Notes under the pieces: generated by a model
Database searches by the model: none
The model's input: only the letters and a program-made list of their open reading frames with translations
What the model was told of the DNA's origin: nothing
Part shown: piece after piece, positions 32,756-44,951 of the stretch
Position numbering within the stretch: the first letter of the stretch is position 1
Layout: each line of letters starts with the position of its first letter
Position numbers and translations under genes: made by a program
DNA from: Kalaharituber pfeilii
Lineage: Eukaryota > Ascomycota > Pezizomycetes > Pezizales > Pezizaceae
Assembly: GCA_015179045.1 (NCBI GenBank)
Contig: WHUZ01000008.1
Coordinates: 496,001 to 560,000, forward strand
Reading direction: 5' to 3'
Length of the DNA: 64,000 nt

Positions 32756-32808
32756 TCACGTGACCCCGCGTGCAGCTGCTCGCCAAGGCAGGGCCGCTTC
32801 ATGGGGTT
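32713..32808 (-). mobile_element. Family-2 tail micro-insertion with 13-bp TSD
   Basis: GCTTCATGGGGTT lies at 32713-32725 and 32796-32808, around a long T-run, GTCACGTGACCCCGCGTGC and GCTCGCCAAGGCAGGG. Confidence 0.94.
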
Positions 32809-35176
32809 GAGATGCTAGCATTAATAAGTACATTAGTTGGCGGATGGTTGCACTCAACTGGACTAGCTAGTATGGTATGGTAAAAAGAGAATAATTAGAC
32901 TCCCCGTTGTGTGGAAAAGTCCCCATTCAGCTCCATTGGAAACCTGATGGTCCAACTCATGAGGCAGCTACTCAAAGGTAACATGTGCAGTTACCGAGTC
33001 TTTATTCCTACTCCTCGTCACGACTTGTATGCCTAGGTTTTGCTGGCAGTGGATATAAGTATTCGCATTCTGTATGATTGGGTTGCAAAGTGTTTCTGTG
33101 TTCCTATATCAGCGGGTCATCATGTGCACCTTGCCAAGTGAGGTTCTAAATGGGATGCTACGTCGGAGGTAGTACAAAATTAGCACAGACTGAGTAGTCC
33201 ATGTTTCCGTCCGCTCGGGCCGGGATCGAGACGGGACAGCAATATTTGCGGGGCCATTCAGTCCCGTCCTCGTGGCAACGTGATAACACTTCTCGTTGGT
33301 CTTGATTATGTGCACGTGGCTGCGGGCGTGGGGTATTGATTTTGAAATAATGCAACGTGGAATGTTTCTGGTGACAAGTGGCTTGGTATTCAAGTTGTGT
33401 TGCTAGCTGCAGGAATCTCGTTTCGCACGGCTTATCATAAGCTCTGCTGAATCAGCCTCTTGGACACGGTGATGTGCTTCAATGCCCTTGTGGAGTGCAG
33501 ATAGCTACTGTGCGTGCGATGTTTCTCAAATTCAAGGATCTGCCTTTGCGGGTACGGGTGGAGATCCCATCCCATTGTCCACTGCAGGAAAAACGACCTT
33601 TTGTTTGGTGGGATAAGCAGGCGGATGTATTCTGTTTTGTTGGCAACGATCTATTCTTTCAGCAGGGATCGGTTGTCACGTGGGCGGGGCGGCGCTTGTT
33701 GACGTGGACAACGTGTTTCTCCAATTTTTATGATTTGCACTAATTATAAACGAGCAATTGACTGAGAACAGATGCATGCAAGCACTTTGAGGCACATAGC
33801 TGAGATATATTCTTACATGAATTCACTTTATACGCTCAACAGGAAGAGGAGCAGACGGGGGAGCAACAGGTTTTTGGCATTTTTAGGGTTCGATTGCAGT
33901 TGCGGTAGCCGATGTCTTTGGGCCTGCGTGTATGACTGCTACACTTTGGTTTAATCTAGAGATAATCGGAGCCGCTGGGCATGTTGGCTCAACAGTTTCT
34001 TCATACTTACTGGTGGGTAGATCATCTAACTGATCTGCTGATTGTTCCCGCACCCCTCCCCACCACAATTCTCATCCCCGAGCAATAATTGATTTATATT
34101 TGCATTGCAGATCGAACATCACCCATGGGTATTTCGACGGTTTCACTGGGCTGATGAATTGATGGAGGTTTCAGCGGTCTGATAGTCCGCCCGCCATGCA
34201 CTTGGTAAGACGTGGAGGCTCAGTAATATGTTTCTTAAAGTTAGTTCTTACTGGTTATTGATGTATGTGCAATACCATTGATATATTTACAGATATGAAT
34301 AAGAAATATACCAAGACATACGTTTTCAGATGGGTGGGTGGGCGATGATTATCATCCCCACCCCACCCACCTGCCAGTACCCGCTCACTCAAGCTCAAGG
34401 TGAGATGAAATATATAAGACGAAACATCTCACATCGCCATAAAATACTGAACTTCTTTACACCAGTTTCCCTTAACCCGAGTCCGTTTGAGCCTCCGTTT
34501 AGCCACCTGGGGATCATTAGGAATTGTTGCGATAATTAGGTCCCCCTCGGAGCTTGCACTCGCAAGGATAAACCAGAATCGCCGGAATTTGCGAGATTTG
34601 TATTATTATTCATTGTTTCAATATTGCGGCGTTGTAAGACATTTGTGATTTTCGATACCTCGGCAACACGATATTGTTCTTTACGAAAGGTACACACCTG
34701 AACTGTTTTTTGAAGGAAAAAAATACAAAATGCGCACCCCCGGACGTGACCAAAGTTCCAGTTTCCACTTTCCCGCGATATCAATTCTCGACATTTTATG
34801 TCCTGCAAATCCCTTGGACAGATTCCCACAGCTAGTATATGATAGCAATGGGTTTTCGTATTTGATATCGTATGCTTTTGAAGGATGTGGTTGGCTTGCA
34901 GTCATCGCTGGAGTTACGGTATTGTTACTGGTTTTGCTGGTATGTTGCCAACTTATGTGAGAAAAGGGGGTCTGATGATTCCTGTAAGAGAAAAAACTGA
35001 AGTACCAGTGGGCTAACTTGCGGAATCATAAGGGCACTTGCAACTGTTTGACCTTCTTGAGAGGCCATCAGACCGCCGGGACGCCCTATCAAGTTTCCAA
35101 AAATACATGGGGAAGATTGACTGGTGCAGCGAACACAACAGTCTCCCGGAAAAAGATTTGGTGGAGCACGTCTAAC
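32809..35176. other. Gene-poor stretch upstream of the vWA gene
   Basis: Frames of 60-97 codons exist, but none has a domain. The hydrophobic frame at 34730-34960 could be an exon, but I cannot join it to the vWA gene with confidence. Confidence 0.4.
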
Positions 35177-37101
35177 ATGGAGGATGAGTTCGGGTCAGCC
35201 CACCACATTGACGTGGAACTGGGAAGACAGAAAAAGGATGGAACAGAGATCGGGAATGTTGGTATGCCGGTATCTCCGGCGAAGAAGAGCCCGAAGGGCA
35301 AAATCCGAGCACGGAGCATATCGATGAAGGAGATGGAAAACCTCGGAGGGCGCCTTGAGGGAGTTGGGGCGTTGGGGCCGGCACCAGTTACCAGTTACAA
35401 TTGCAAAGTACAGGCGAGTTTAACGTCCTCGGAGGTGGCCACCCGGCTGGGAATGTGGCAGTCAACTGTCAATCAAGACAACACACCAAGAAAACCACAG
35501 ATGCGTGAGAAAGGCTTGCGAAGGTCATCAACAACAGCAAACACTGGAGACATTGGCTTGAGGATGCTAGAGGGAGAGCATGCGATTGAGGAAGGAGTTC
35601 GAGGAATTCAGAGAACGAATACGGAGCCTATCGTTTCAGCAAACAGGCCACCTGTGGTGACTTCGGAGACGCAGGGGGGGTTGCAGTCCCAATTCCCTGC
35701 CTCTACATCTTCTGGCATTCCGAGGCTGAGGCCAATGCAGAAGAGGGCGTTACATGAGGTATATACGAGAGGATATGAAGAGCGTATACAGCAAACAGCT
35801 GTAAGTTTACATGCCCAGTTTCTATTCTTTTCCTCCTATTTCTCTTTACAATGAAATATTCTAACTGAATTCACAGGCCCGCAGCCCCCTCTCAACTGCT
35901 GCCGATTTCCAATCCGGTCTCGACGATCATATATCTAAACACCGGCTGCAGACCTTCTACCCTCCCAACTCCCCCGTCGTTGCCACCATTGCCAACGAAG
36001 CCGCCGCGAAACTTCATCACGCCAGGTCCCTTCCAATTTCACCTTCCCCGATCCCCGGTGTCACACACACTCATGACCAGTATTTCACCGACATCTCCAA
36101 GACTGCTCTATACACTACAGTGCTTTTTATCGATGACAGCACCTCTATGCGTGATGACACCCAACGAATTCCCGCGCTGAAGAGTGCACTACGCCGTGCA
36201 GCGGAGATTGTGAATGCGTTTGACAGTAGTGTTGGAGATGGATTGAGTGTTAGGTTCCTAAACGCTCCGAAGAAAGGGGACATGCTGCCTAGTGGAGTCA
36301 GGCTTGATGGTCTTAGGACGATGGAGGAACTCGAGCAGGCACTTGGAGTGACAAGGTGGAAAGGAGGCACCAGGATTGGTCGCAAATTGGAGAAAAAGGT
36401 GCTGGAGCCGTTCGTATTCAAAAAGGTCCAAGCAGAGGGGCTAGAAAGACCAGTCTTGGTCAGTATAATTACGGATGGAGAGGTAAGTTCCCGAGGTCGC
36501 TTTATTTGGAAGGTTTGATTTTAATAAGTATGCGTGTACAGCCAGAGGTGGGGTATGAAGAGAGAACCAAGCTGCGAGATGTAATTTATAACTGCAAATC
36601 CGTCCTCCGGGAGTCCAAATATGGCGAAAAAGGTATTACCCCCCTTCCGCAACCCCACTTCCTCACCCAAACGATGGCAAAAGTTGCTAAATAAGGATTT
36701 GAATAATTTCCAGCAGTGAAATTCCACATCACGCAAATTGGAAACAGCCTCGAGGCCGACAATTTCCTGAACGAACTGGCGCAGGATGAGAAGGTCGGAG
36801 GAATGGTATATTGTACCTCCGGTATGGGAATACCCCGGTTTTCACTGTTCGCTTGTTTCTCCGTAAACGGCTTGCTAATGGGAGATTGGACGGAATATAG
36901 AATTCCTTGATGAGCAAGTCGAGAAGTTTGACATTGTCAATGACTTGAGGTCGCCGTGGGCTTCTAAAGTAGACGCTTATGATTTCTGGGTAAGTGTAAT
37001 CCTACCATAGGGGGTTGTTACAGTCCAAGGGGGGTATAACTTGAATGCTAATTTTTTTCGATTAGTGGTCAAATGAATGGGGTATTGCACTCGATTCATA
37101 A
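35177..37101 (+). CDS. von Willebrand factor A-domain protein
   Basis: Six exons are predicted (35177-35800, 35877-36482, 36542-36632, 36714-36821, 36901-36989, 37066-37101) with GT-AG introns of about 60-80 nt and matching phases, giving 517 residues. Residues 1-280 are basic and low in order (SPAKKSPKGKIRARSISMKE). A vWA domain follows with a complete metal-ion-dependent adhesion site: DDSTS (residues 294-298), Thr373 in GGTRIG and Asp408 in ITDGE. Later strands include VKFHITQIGN. There is no signal peptide or membrane segment, so a cytosolic or nuclear protein-binding role is likely; the partner is unknown. The start is the first ATG in the frame; the frame is open further upstream, so a missing 5' exon is possible. 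Confidence 0.82.
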
Positions 37102-37316
37102 GCGAACTCGATCCCTACGAACAGCAACAGACAGAGAAAAAAAACAAAAAACAATCCATATTCACAGCTGTTACATTCCTTTCAACCCGAAGCATCTGAA
37201 CTTAAACGCTAAACTTCCGTCTATATGAAGAAAAAAAAGAACAACGTTTCTGTTATACAATACGGATTTCATGTTTTTTTTCTACAAAGTATTCCGGACA
37301 TTGTACAATTTCACGG

Positions 37317-37351
<35 letters not shown>

Positions 37352-40021
37352 GTTTTCGTTTGTATCTTGAGTTGGTATTTTGTCTCTTGTTTAATGCATT
37401 AACGAGATATTGACGAATGTTATGACGTTACGAATGAATTTTTTTGGTTTTATTTCATTTAAGTTTGGTGGAGGGAAGGGAGGTTGCAAGGAGAGTGTTT
37501 TGTACATATAGAACGTCTCTCTAGAGTTAACGATTAAATCTACCGGTACTTGCGAGAAGGAATAGGACCGCTGAAGAGCACTTGTACTTGGGTGAATGTT
37601 CAGTGACAAAATAACCCCCTTGAAGAATGTGGGACAAGTGGTGTACGTTTCATAAAAGGAAGATTTAAATTAAATATGTCGCAACACAACTGTCGTGTGG
37701 TCCTAAGGTCACGGTGCTGAGAGACGTATGTAGTTCTTAAATAGAACGTACAATCAAGAATCTGCAGATGAATGTCTGTTGCTTCGAAAAAATATAAGAA
37801 AGATAAGTGCCGAAGTTGTGGATGACTTCAGGGTAAGGATAAACGCAAATTTTTGGCGAGGTCGCGGGCACATGATCATGATTTGGAGGAGCGACTTGAG
37901 ACGGAAGTGACAATTTATACAAGTCGCCTATATAGTAGTATATAGCTAGTAGGACGGCGAGGCTCGAAGTGACGCGCATGTCCATCGCCCACGTTCCCGC
38001 CGCGGACGAGTGAGACGATCTCCTATGCGTACTGGAAACAAACAGCGCTACGGTACGGGACAGACGAGATGGCGAAATGCTTGAGAAAACACGAGTTAAC
38101 TGGCGTAGAAGGGGGCGATGGAAAGTGGGGGGGAGGGTTTATGCACTGTATTGTGATATCGATAGAAGTATATATGAGTGTTGCAACAAATTTTAAGATC
38201 GACGAATGGCCTTCCGCCCACCCCTTCTGGCTCTTAAGTTGGGGATAGGTATAAGGACAGAAGTGCACTCCTCAATGCACGTTTGTCACAGGCTCACTGT
38301 AATCGAGTGAGTAGGCATCTTGAGGACGGCTTGAGTAAACATAGAATACGCACGTTTAATGCGGTAACGGAATTGAGAACCGACCGTGTGACAGCTAGTA
38401 CTACTTACTTGTAGTTGCTGAAAACTCAGACCAGATAACTACATCAGCTGGCCATGGTGCAGTGGGTGCGTATGTTTATCAATCAAGCATGTATTGCAGT
38501 GGTGGAGACGGATTCTTTATCTGCCCACGTATGAGCCTGTCACAACCCATTGAACGTAATGTGACTCCTGAGTTGTAATACTTTCCCGTAAATGACAAAG
38601 GGGAAAAAGGCAGAATTCCTGGGTTTTTTAATATATATACAAATATTTGTCCTCCTGGATTGACTCCGCTAATGAGCATGGTTAGGAAGCGAGGAAGTGG
38701 CGTTGGCTGCTACCTTGAATTCTTCTCAGAAACGTCTCATTTCTGGTAGGTACTATTTAATGTAGTAAGCATGTTTACTCTGGATTCGTTTCAATCACCA
38801 CCGGCATGCCCAAGGTATATTAGACAAGTGCAGACGCCCATCTAGTGCGATCCCATACCAGTGATCTGTTCCGAGATTGATGTTCGACTCGGAGCTCGGT
38901 ACCGGTCTACTTGGTTCAAGCGAGGTCCGTTTGTTTGTTACGTGAAATATCCAATTGTAGAAATCACAGCCACGAAGAACCTCCACATGAGAGAGCAATA
39001 CTAGGGAATAGACAATCGAAGTGGGTCAATTCGCAATTCCAAGGGCCCGGTCAGCAGGCGTCAACATCGGAGTTAACTACCGTTCAAACTCCCCAAGTTA
39101 TTATTGATAAGCCTGGGAGGAGTCTTTCCAGCGTAGGTAACTATCATACTTCGCGGTGGCGTACACTAGTGTCGCACGATTCACTACCTGTTTTAACGCG
39201 AGGTTGCAATCTGCTCACGGCGAAATAGGTGGTCGTTGGACCTCACCGGGTACTGTACAAAATCATGTGTTCAAGTATGTGTGATAGGTGAATCCGGAAT
39301 CGCATAACTACCACTAAGTACTTATAAAGTGATTCTTGCATATTGTATGTCGATGTTTTTTGGTACAAAGCTGGATACGGACATAAAAGTTCTCCTCTCC
39401 CAGCGTCGACGAGTTTGGCAAAAACTCGTTCAATCCGCCATTTACCATACATTTCCAATACCATCCACATGACCAGTACAAGTTTTGCGGCCTCGTACCT
39501 CTATCATCCGCGTATGTTCCAACCCAAAGCACTGCCCAGTCTCGCGTGATATAAAATCCCTCCATTCACTTTTTCAAAGGAAAAAAAAATTCAACCTGAC
39601 AAAAAAAAAAATTCGTTCATGTCATATTTTAGTATATATCGACCAGGCTTTGTCATCTGTAAGCCCTAACAATACCAAAGTTGCCTCCAGAACAACGCCA
39701 TATTACGTACTCTCAGCCTCCATGGGATCTATCCCTCTTTTGGAACCCCTTCCAACTATACCCGGATTAGGCGGTGTAAGGGTCTTGACTCGATGCGGTA
39801 GTCAACGTAAGGCCATACCTGGTAACTAAAGCCGAGTTGGGAAAGTAAAAAATGTTTCTCACGACATTCGACATTACGTGAACGTGTTTTCTGTGTGGCG
39901 CGGCGTTGCTTTGTTCCATGTTAATTCCTACGAGTAACTGATTATCTCATCATGCTAAGCATGCTGCCTCTGAGAAGAATTGTTCAAAAATTTCGGAATG
40001 CCAATCCCGATAGACCGCTTC
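37102..40021. other. No supportable gene
   Basis: A T30 run at 37322-37351 lacks any retroelement motif next to it. Short frames on both strands show no domain. Confidence 0.4.
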
Positions 40022-40219
40022 TCAGTAATACGTTTGAATTGGAGAATGGGATAATCGCATTGTCACTTTTCTAGAAGTGTGTTTGATTGTGGCAGGGAAA
40101 AACATTCTGATTGCGGCGAAGTTGAGGCGCGGCGGCGCAGAGATGGTGGTTTGAACTATTGGAACAAAGAAAAACAAAGAAGCTACGAGGAGAAGGGGGA
40201 GTATATAGAGTACCTTCAT
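40022..40219 (-). CDS. Possible small secreted protein, 65 residues
   Basis: From an ATG at 40219 the frame begins MKVLYILPLLLVASLFFFVP, a strong signal-peptide or membrane-anchor pattern with a possible cut after TISA. A basic 35-residue tail without cysteines follows. It may also be the first exon of a longer gene. No family was recognised, and a chance frame of this size is quite possible. Confidence 0.3.
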   Translation of the reverse strand: MKVLYILPLLLVASLFFFVPIVQTTISAPPRLNFAAIRMFFPATIKHTSRKVTMRLSHSPIQTYY

Positions 40220-40731
40220 CGATCCGCTCGCTTTTGTGCTACTCCAAGGTCGTCTTGAAAAGAACAGAACCTCCGGATACCCTCCTCCCAGATATCACAG
40301 ATCGATTGACTCGGTCTTTTTGAGCAGTGTTCTTGCAAAAGCGGTTTTTCTTCACTATACCATCCCCGCTTTTTCACATTCATTTTTGCTTTACAATAGC
40401 TTCCAGGAAGCCTTATTATTTCTTTTTTTCCCCTGACCCCTGGAGGTGTCGTCGTTTTTCAAATTTTAACTTTCTCGAACGACATTGAGGGGAATTCCGT
40501 ATCTTTTTCTGTTTGGAAGATTAATTCTTAATCATAATTACTACGTTCCCACAGAGATTGCTGGGCTTATACGATACGACGCTTGACCGAGGAGCGGGGT
40601 TTCTGAGGATACCGGATTCAGACAGTGCAGATAATCCAAACTCACCCGGTTTTGCGAGGACAGGCTTGCCGAACTGTCAGATTCTTGATATCGATTAATC
40701 CACTGAAGACCAATAATATTCCTCCACAATC

Positions 40732-41324
40732 ATGAGCTCGACTATCACACACAACTTCCCGAACGCAACGACTCTCTGGGATGCGTCTCGCATCACCGTC
40801 GCCCCAACGGGACTCTACTTACAACCATCGACCTCCACTCCCCCTACGTTCCCGAAACCGTCTACCGCCTCCCCACCACTACCAACAATACCACCTCCTT
40901 AACCAACACCCCGCTTCCAACTCTCCACGACCGTCTCCTCTCCTACATCCAAGCCCTCGTAAAGTGGGCTTGTATTTCCGGAGTCGCAGTCTGGACATGG
41001 GTACTAATTCTCCCCACCTGGGAATGGAGCCCGCTGGCCATTGTCCCTGCCGCGGTGAGTGGGGCGGTGGTGTTTGCGGCGATGGTACGGGTGCTGGGCA
41101 AGTGGAGGGAGTGGATGTGGAGAGTACCAGCGAGGGATTGGTTTAAGGATGATGTTGAGGAGGTGGAGGAAGAGAAGGAGGAGAGGCGGAGGGGAGAAGG
41201 GGGGAGAAGGGGAAGTTGGCATGGGGTGGTGAGGCGGATGGAGAGGATTGAGGAGGCGGAGGAGGCGGTGGTGGAGGAGGAGAGGTGGGATGAGAAGGTG
41301 CTGGTGGGGGGAAGGGATGCGTGA
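40732..41324 (+). CDS. Small membrane protein with two helices, frameshifted in a C run
   Basis: From the ATG at 40732 the first 24 residues (MSSTITHNFPNATTLWDASR) read well. The frame then shifts at the C4 run 40802-40805. From there another frame gives PETVYRLP, an NNTT N-glycosylation-like stretch, two hydrophobic segments (WACISGVAVWTWVLIL and SPLAIVPAAVSGAVVFAAM) and a highly charged Glu/Arg tail to a stop at 41322-41324. With one more C the gene would encode about 197 residues. It is either a pseudogene by one base or an assembly error. The layout (extracellular Thr/Asn-rich N-terminus, two helices, charged cytosolic tail) resembles the larger membrane protein at 45 kb in style, but I see no sequence match. 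Function unknown. Confidence 0.5.
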
Positions 41325-42656
41325 GAGAAGTTTCGGAAGACATGAGATCAGAAGGTGCTGGTGGGGGAGAGGGAGGCGTGAGAGAGAGTTTGGGAAGTAC
41401 GGAACAAGAGTCTTGAATTTCCGTGAGAGCGGAGAATTCGAGCTATGGAATCTGCTACCAACACCAGTGGGGGCGGGATGTGAATGGCGATAGGCAATTG
41501 GTAAAATGATTGCCTGAGTCTTCTTCTTAAATCGTTGTATAAATACCTACAATATCAACCGCAACTTGGATATCTTTTTTTTTCAAAAAAAAGCAAGATG
41601 CGGTATCGAAATAAATGGGGGGGGGGGGGGGTGCAGATTGCAATTTGCATGTAATTGGAACATGGCATTACACCTTGGCTGGATATGGGCTTTTCATTCT
41701 CTCTTTTTTTCGACTAACTTTTCTTTTGTTTACTTACAATTCATGAAACTTTTGATTTTTCTTATGTTTTAATTTTTTAAATGTCATGAACTTTTTGATT
41801 TTTTGTTATGTGAAATTGGGGTATTTCACATGGCGCAAATTGGGGGGGGGGAGGCTCCATAGGTTGATATTAAGATGTTTTACGAATTCGAACGTTACGG
41901 CTTTGATCTCATTGCAAAGACTTTCTGGAGACGAGAAATGTACATATTTATTTTCCATGTCTGTTTTTTTAAGATCACTTAACCCCGCTTGGAGCTGTTC
42001 GCCATGGCAGGGGTATGGTGCCGGAAGTTAAAGCGGACATGAAAATTGCGATACAACCAACCCAACGCAAAACCTATCAACAACCACAACATGACATGAA
42101 TTAAGGTAGAAATATCAAAAATCGATAGTATTTGAGACGCTCTAGGTATCACTCTATGATTTTTTCATGGCGAAATCTTTATTCGTTGTGAAACTGATAA
42201 GGTTCAAAGTTTTTTTACTTTGTTAGGAAATCTACCAGATGTTACATGCCAAGCCTCATACAAAAATGGATTAGTCATCAAAGGGCTCCCCCGCCTGTGG
42301 CTCTAATATACATGATTTTCAAAGGCCTCTGTACCATATTGATGGCAATACGGAGGCACTTATTATAATAACGCCAAATAGAAATATCTGAAATAGAAAA
42401 AAGAGCCTTGGGTATAGTTTCTCGTAAACCTGCTGAAGAATACTCACAGTTCTCACGAGTATATTTTTTTTGCTGCACCCCAAAATAGCTCTATAAAATT
42501 CATTTAAATCGAGGGTAAAATAAAACAATATGCCCCTGTGCCTCAATCATTTCTTGTAACTTACCCTTTTGCTCTCTGAAATCTCGCTCATTTGCTAGTA
42601 AACGACATGCACAGTAGATTGCGACCGTGTAAGCGACCGTCAGGGGCTGAAAAGTG
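41325..42656. other. Intergenic DNA with G-runs and a family-2 remnant
   Basis: G-runs of 10-14 lie at about 41616 and 41844. A short family-2 end (AAGATCACTTAACCCCGC.., GTTCGCCATGGCAGGG) is at 41970-42011. No gene was found. Confidence 0.5.
41968..42011 (-). mobile_element. Family-2 retroelement tail remnant
   Basis: A short T-run, AAGATCACTTAACCCCGCTT and GTTCGCCATGGCAGGG are present. There is no TSD, and the A-tail has eroded to seven bases. Confidence 0.6.
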
Positions 42657-43302
42657 CTATTGCTCACCAGCAAATTGACACATATGGTGCTGCTTACTAA
42701 TGCGGGCTGGCAATGTTACAATATGTCCGCTCTTAACTTCCGGCACCATAGGTTTCCATGTTGCAACGCTGGTATGTGGTAATGTATATTGAGATTTAGT
42801 AACTGGAATACAGAAGTGTCCCATGTTACACACATCTACGTCGCGCCCGGAAAAATCTATGGGCGCGAGTGACGAATCAAACGTCGCTGAAAGTGTTTCT
42901 CGTACCCAGTTCAGCACTGGGTGCTGCCAAGAGGTTGACAGACCAAATGGACTAATAGCCAACAGGATGAAGAAATAGTACTCCATAGTGAGCATTAATT
43001 GCACCCATATGATGATTCTAGCATAACTACTCTCGTACCTCATGCACCTCGAGCCATGCTTTAACGCAGAGTCGCAGGTACCCGTAGATGGTACAATGCG
43101 CCCATTCGTTTATCTCCGTTACAAACGGTATTGTTTCAACGTTTCTGCGTGCCAAGACACGCGCGGGGGGGCTTACATACGCGCTGCGTGTGAGGATATC
43201 TGCAAGGCGAAATCCATCGTAAGCGCCCGCCCGCAATGCAATTGAGCTCTTTGAAGATTTAACTTGGAATGCGACAGATGAGAACCTATTGACCTGTGTC
43301 AC
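42657..43302 (-). pseudogene. Two adjoining protein-like frames, possibly one broken gene
   Basis: The upstream frame (43302-43027) contains NVETIPFVTEINEWAHCTIY and stops at 43027. The next frame (43043-42657) contains MLTMEYYFFILLAISPFG, which resembles a signal peptide or membrane helix, and ends VKSGHIVTLPARISKQHHMC. The two overlap by a few bases in different frames, so one base change could have joined them. I do not recognise the family. Coding status is uncertain; the evidence is only amino-acid composition and length. Confidence 0.3.
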
Positions 43303-44951
43303 ACATGTGGTTATTGCAAGACTTTATTGAGAGAAGAACGGGTGGTGGGATCCCTCCCGTACACCACTCAGATCCAGACCGATATCGAAGTGACCTGCAA
43401 AGTTTGGTTTGCTCGTACGTAAGATTCATGCGTGCGGGGAGGGAGCATCAAAGTCTTGTCATTATCGATAATCAGTAATAAATCTCAGTCCCTTCTGCAC
43501 CGGTGCGGCCCATAAGCGAAATTGTGCGAGTTAGCATACATACCTACCTAGTTGCCTAAGAGGGAGGGAAGGGACTATCCACTGGCGGATGTGGGTGCAG
43601 GTAGCGGGTTGCTTCTGATCTCACCGGCCGGAAAACCCGGGGGGCTATGTCGAAACATGTTCGCACCTATGTTCCACCGCAGGCATCTCTTTCCCCGGAG
43701 TAACAAAACTTGTTTTGTTTTTTAATGCTGTCAAAACCTAGGACTATGATAGACACTTCCGGTATACATTGGGAGTAACTCAACATCCGCATCCGCAACA
43801 TGCAGGGGGTGGGAGATGTCAGCAATTCCAAACACCGGCAAAAGCCCAGACCCAAGCATCCGGGAAAGGGAAAACAAAACAAAAAAACTTGGGGGACGAT
43901 CAGTTAATTCCCTTGTTACCCCACGCGCCAAATGCAGAACCCCCTTACACAAGCGCTATCAAGCGTTTTCATGCCGGATTGATCGGTATATAACAAGATA
44001 TTGCGTACCCGGCTCCCGCGTACGCTCACTCACGCAAACACGCACACGCACGCACAAGGACAGTGTTGAAAAAAAAAAAAAAACTTGAACTTTCGAGTTT
44101 TTGTTTTTGTATTTTTTTATATACCCTCCTCCGGAGGTTACGTTGGTTGGAGGGGCGGGATTTTTGTTTCTATATATGTGGTGACGAACAACGCGGAAGG
44201 AGTTTTAATCTCTGGTATGTACAAGCTCCATTTTTGTTTTCTGGGTTTGTCCCGGTTTTTCAGTGTTGCATGAGGATTCGTATTTAGTTGTGATTTGTGG
44301 GTTAGAGATGGGATGGAGGTAAGAGGAGGAAGAGCAGGAGGAGGGAGGATAGCAGATTCATATATAGAATATGCGAAGGAAACGAAAAGGGAAGCAAAGG
44401 GAGAACTCGAACCACCCAATGAACCAAGTCCTCTTGCCGCCCGACTCTGCGACTTTTATTCCCCTCCCCCAATTCACCTTCTTGTTTGATAAATACCCCA
44501 TCTTATGCATTTTCTCTTACCCTATTTCATACATTCAACACGGCGGAATTTTGATCAAAAGCGAAGTCTATGAAACAAAGAACAGATCCCACTGACCAAT
44601 TGTTTCCCCCCATATAGGCTGGTCCATACGTCTCTTTTTTTTGTGTTCGATTCTCACCGCTCGCTTACCTTGACATCAACTTTTTAACATTTACGTTCTG
44701 TCCGTTCCTTTTGTTGGATTTTTCACTTGCCGGTTTTTGAGTGGACTGGATCCGGGGCACTCGTTCCAACTGATACGTTCTATACATTCGTTTTTTTTTT
44801 TTTTTTAAATATCGTCACAAGCGTATCCAGAGATCGAAAACGATATCGACAGAAAACTTGAAATACAAATATACGAAAATCTGAACCATTGGGTTGACTA
44901 AGTTTTTAATTTCCTAATCTTTAATATTACGGGGGGAAAGAAGTTACAGTC
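43303..44951. other. Upstream region of the multipass membrane protein gene
   Basis: No gene was identified. A palindromic CCTCCGGAGG is at 44128. T-runs near 44790 carry no retroelement motif. Confidence 0.4.

Noticed and set aside
37322..37351. T30 run as another retroelement tail
   Set aside because: Neither the family-1 nor the family-2 3' motif nor a TSD adjoins it.
44790..44830. T-run followed by AAATATCGTCACAAGCG
   Set aside because: It slightly resembles a LINE tail, but the GCCC..GGGC hairpin motif is absent.
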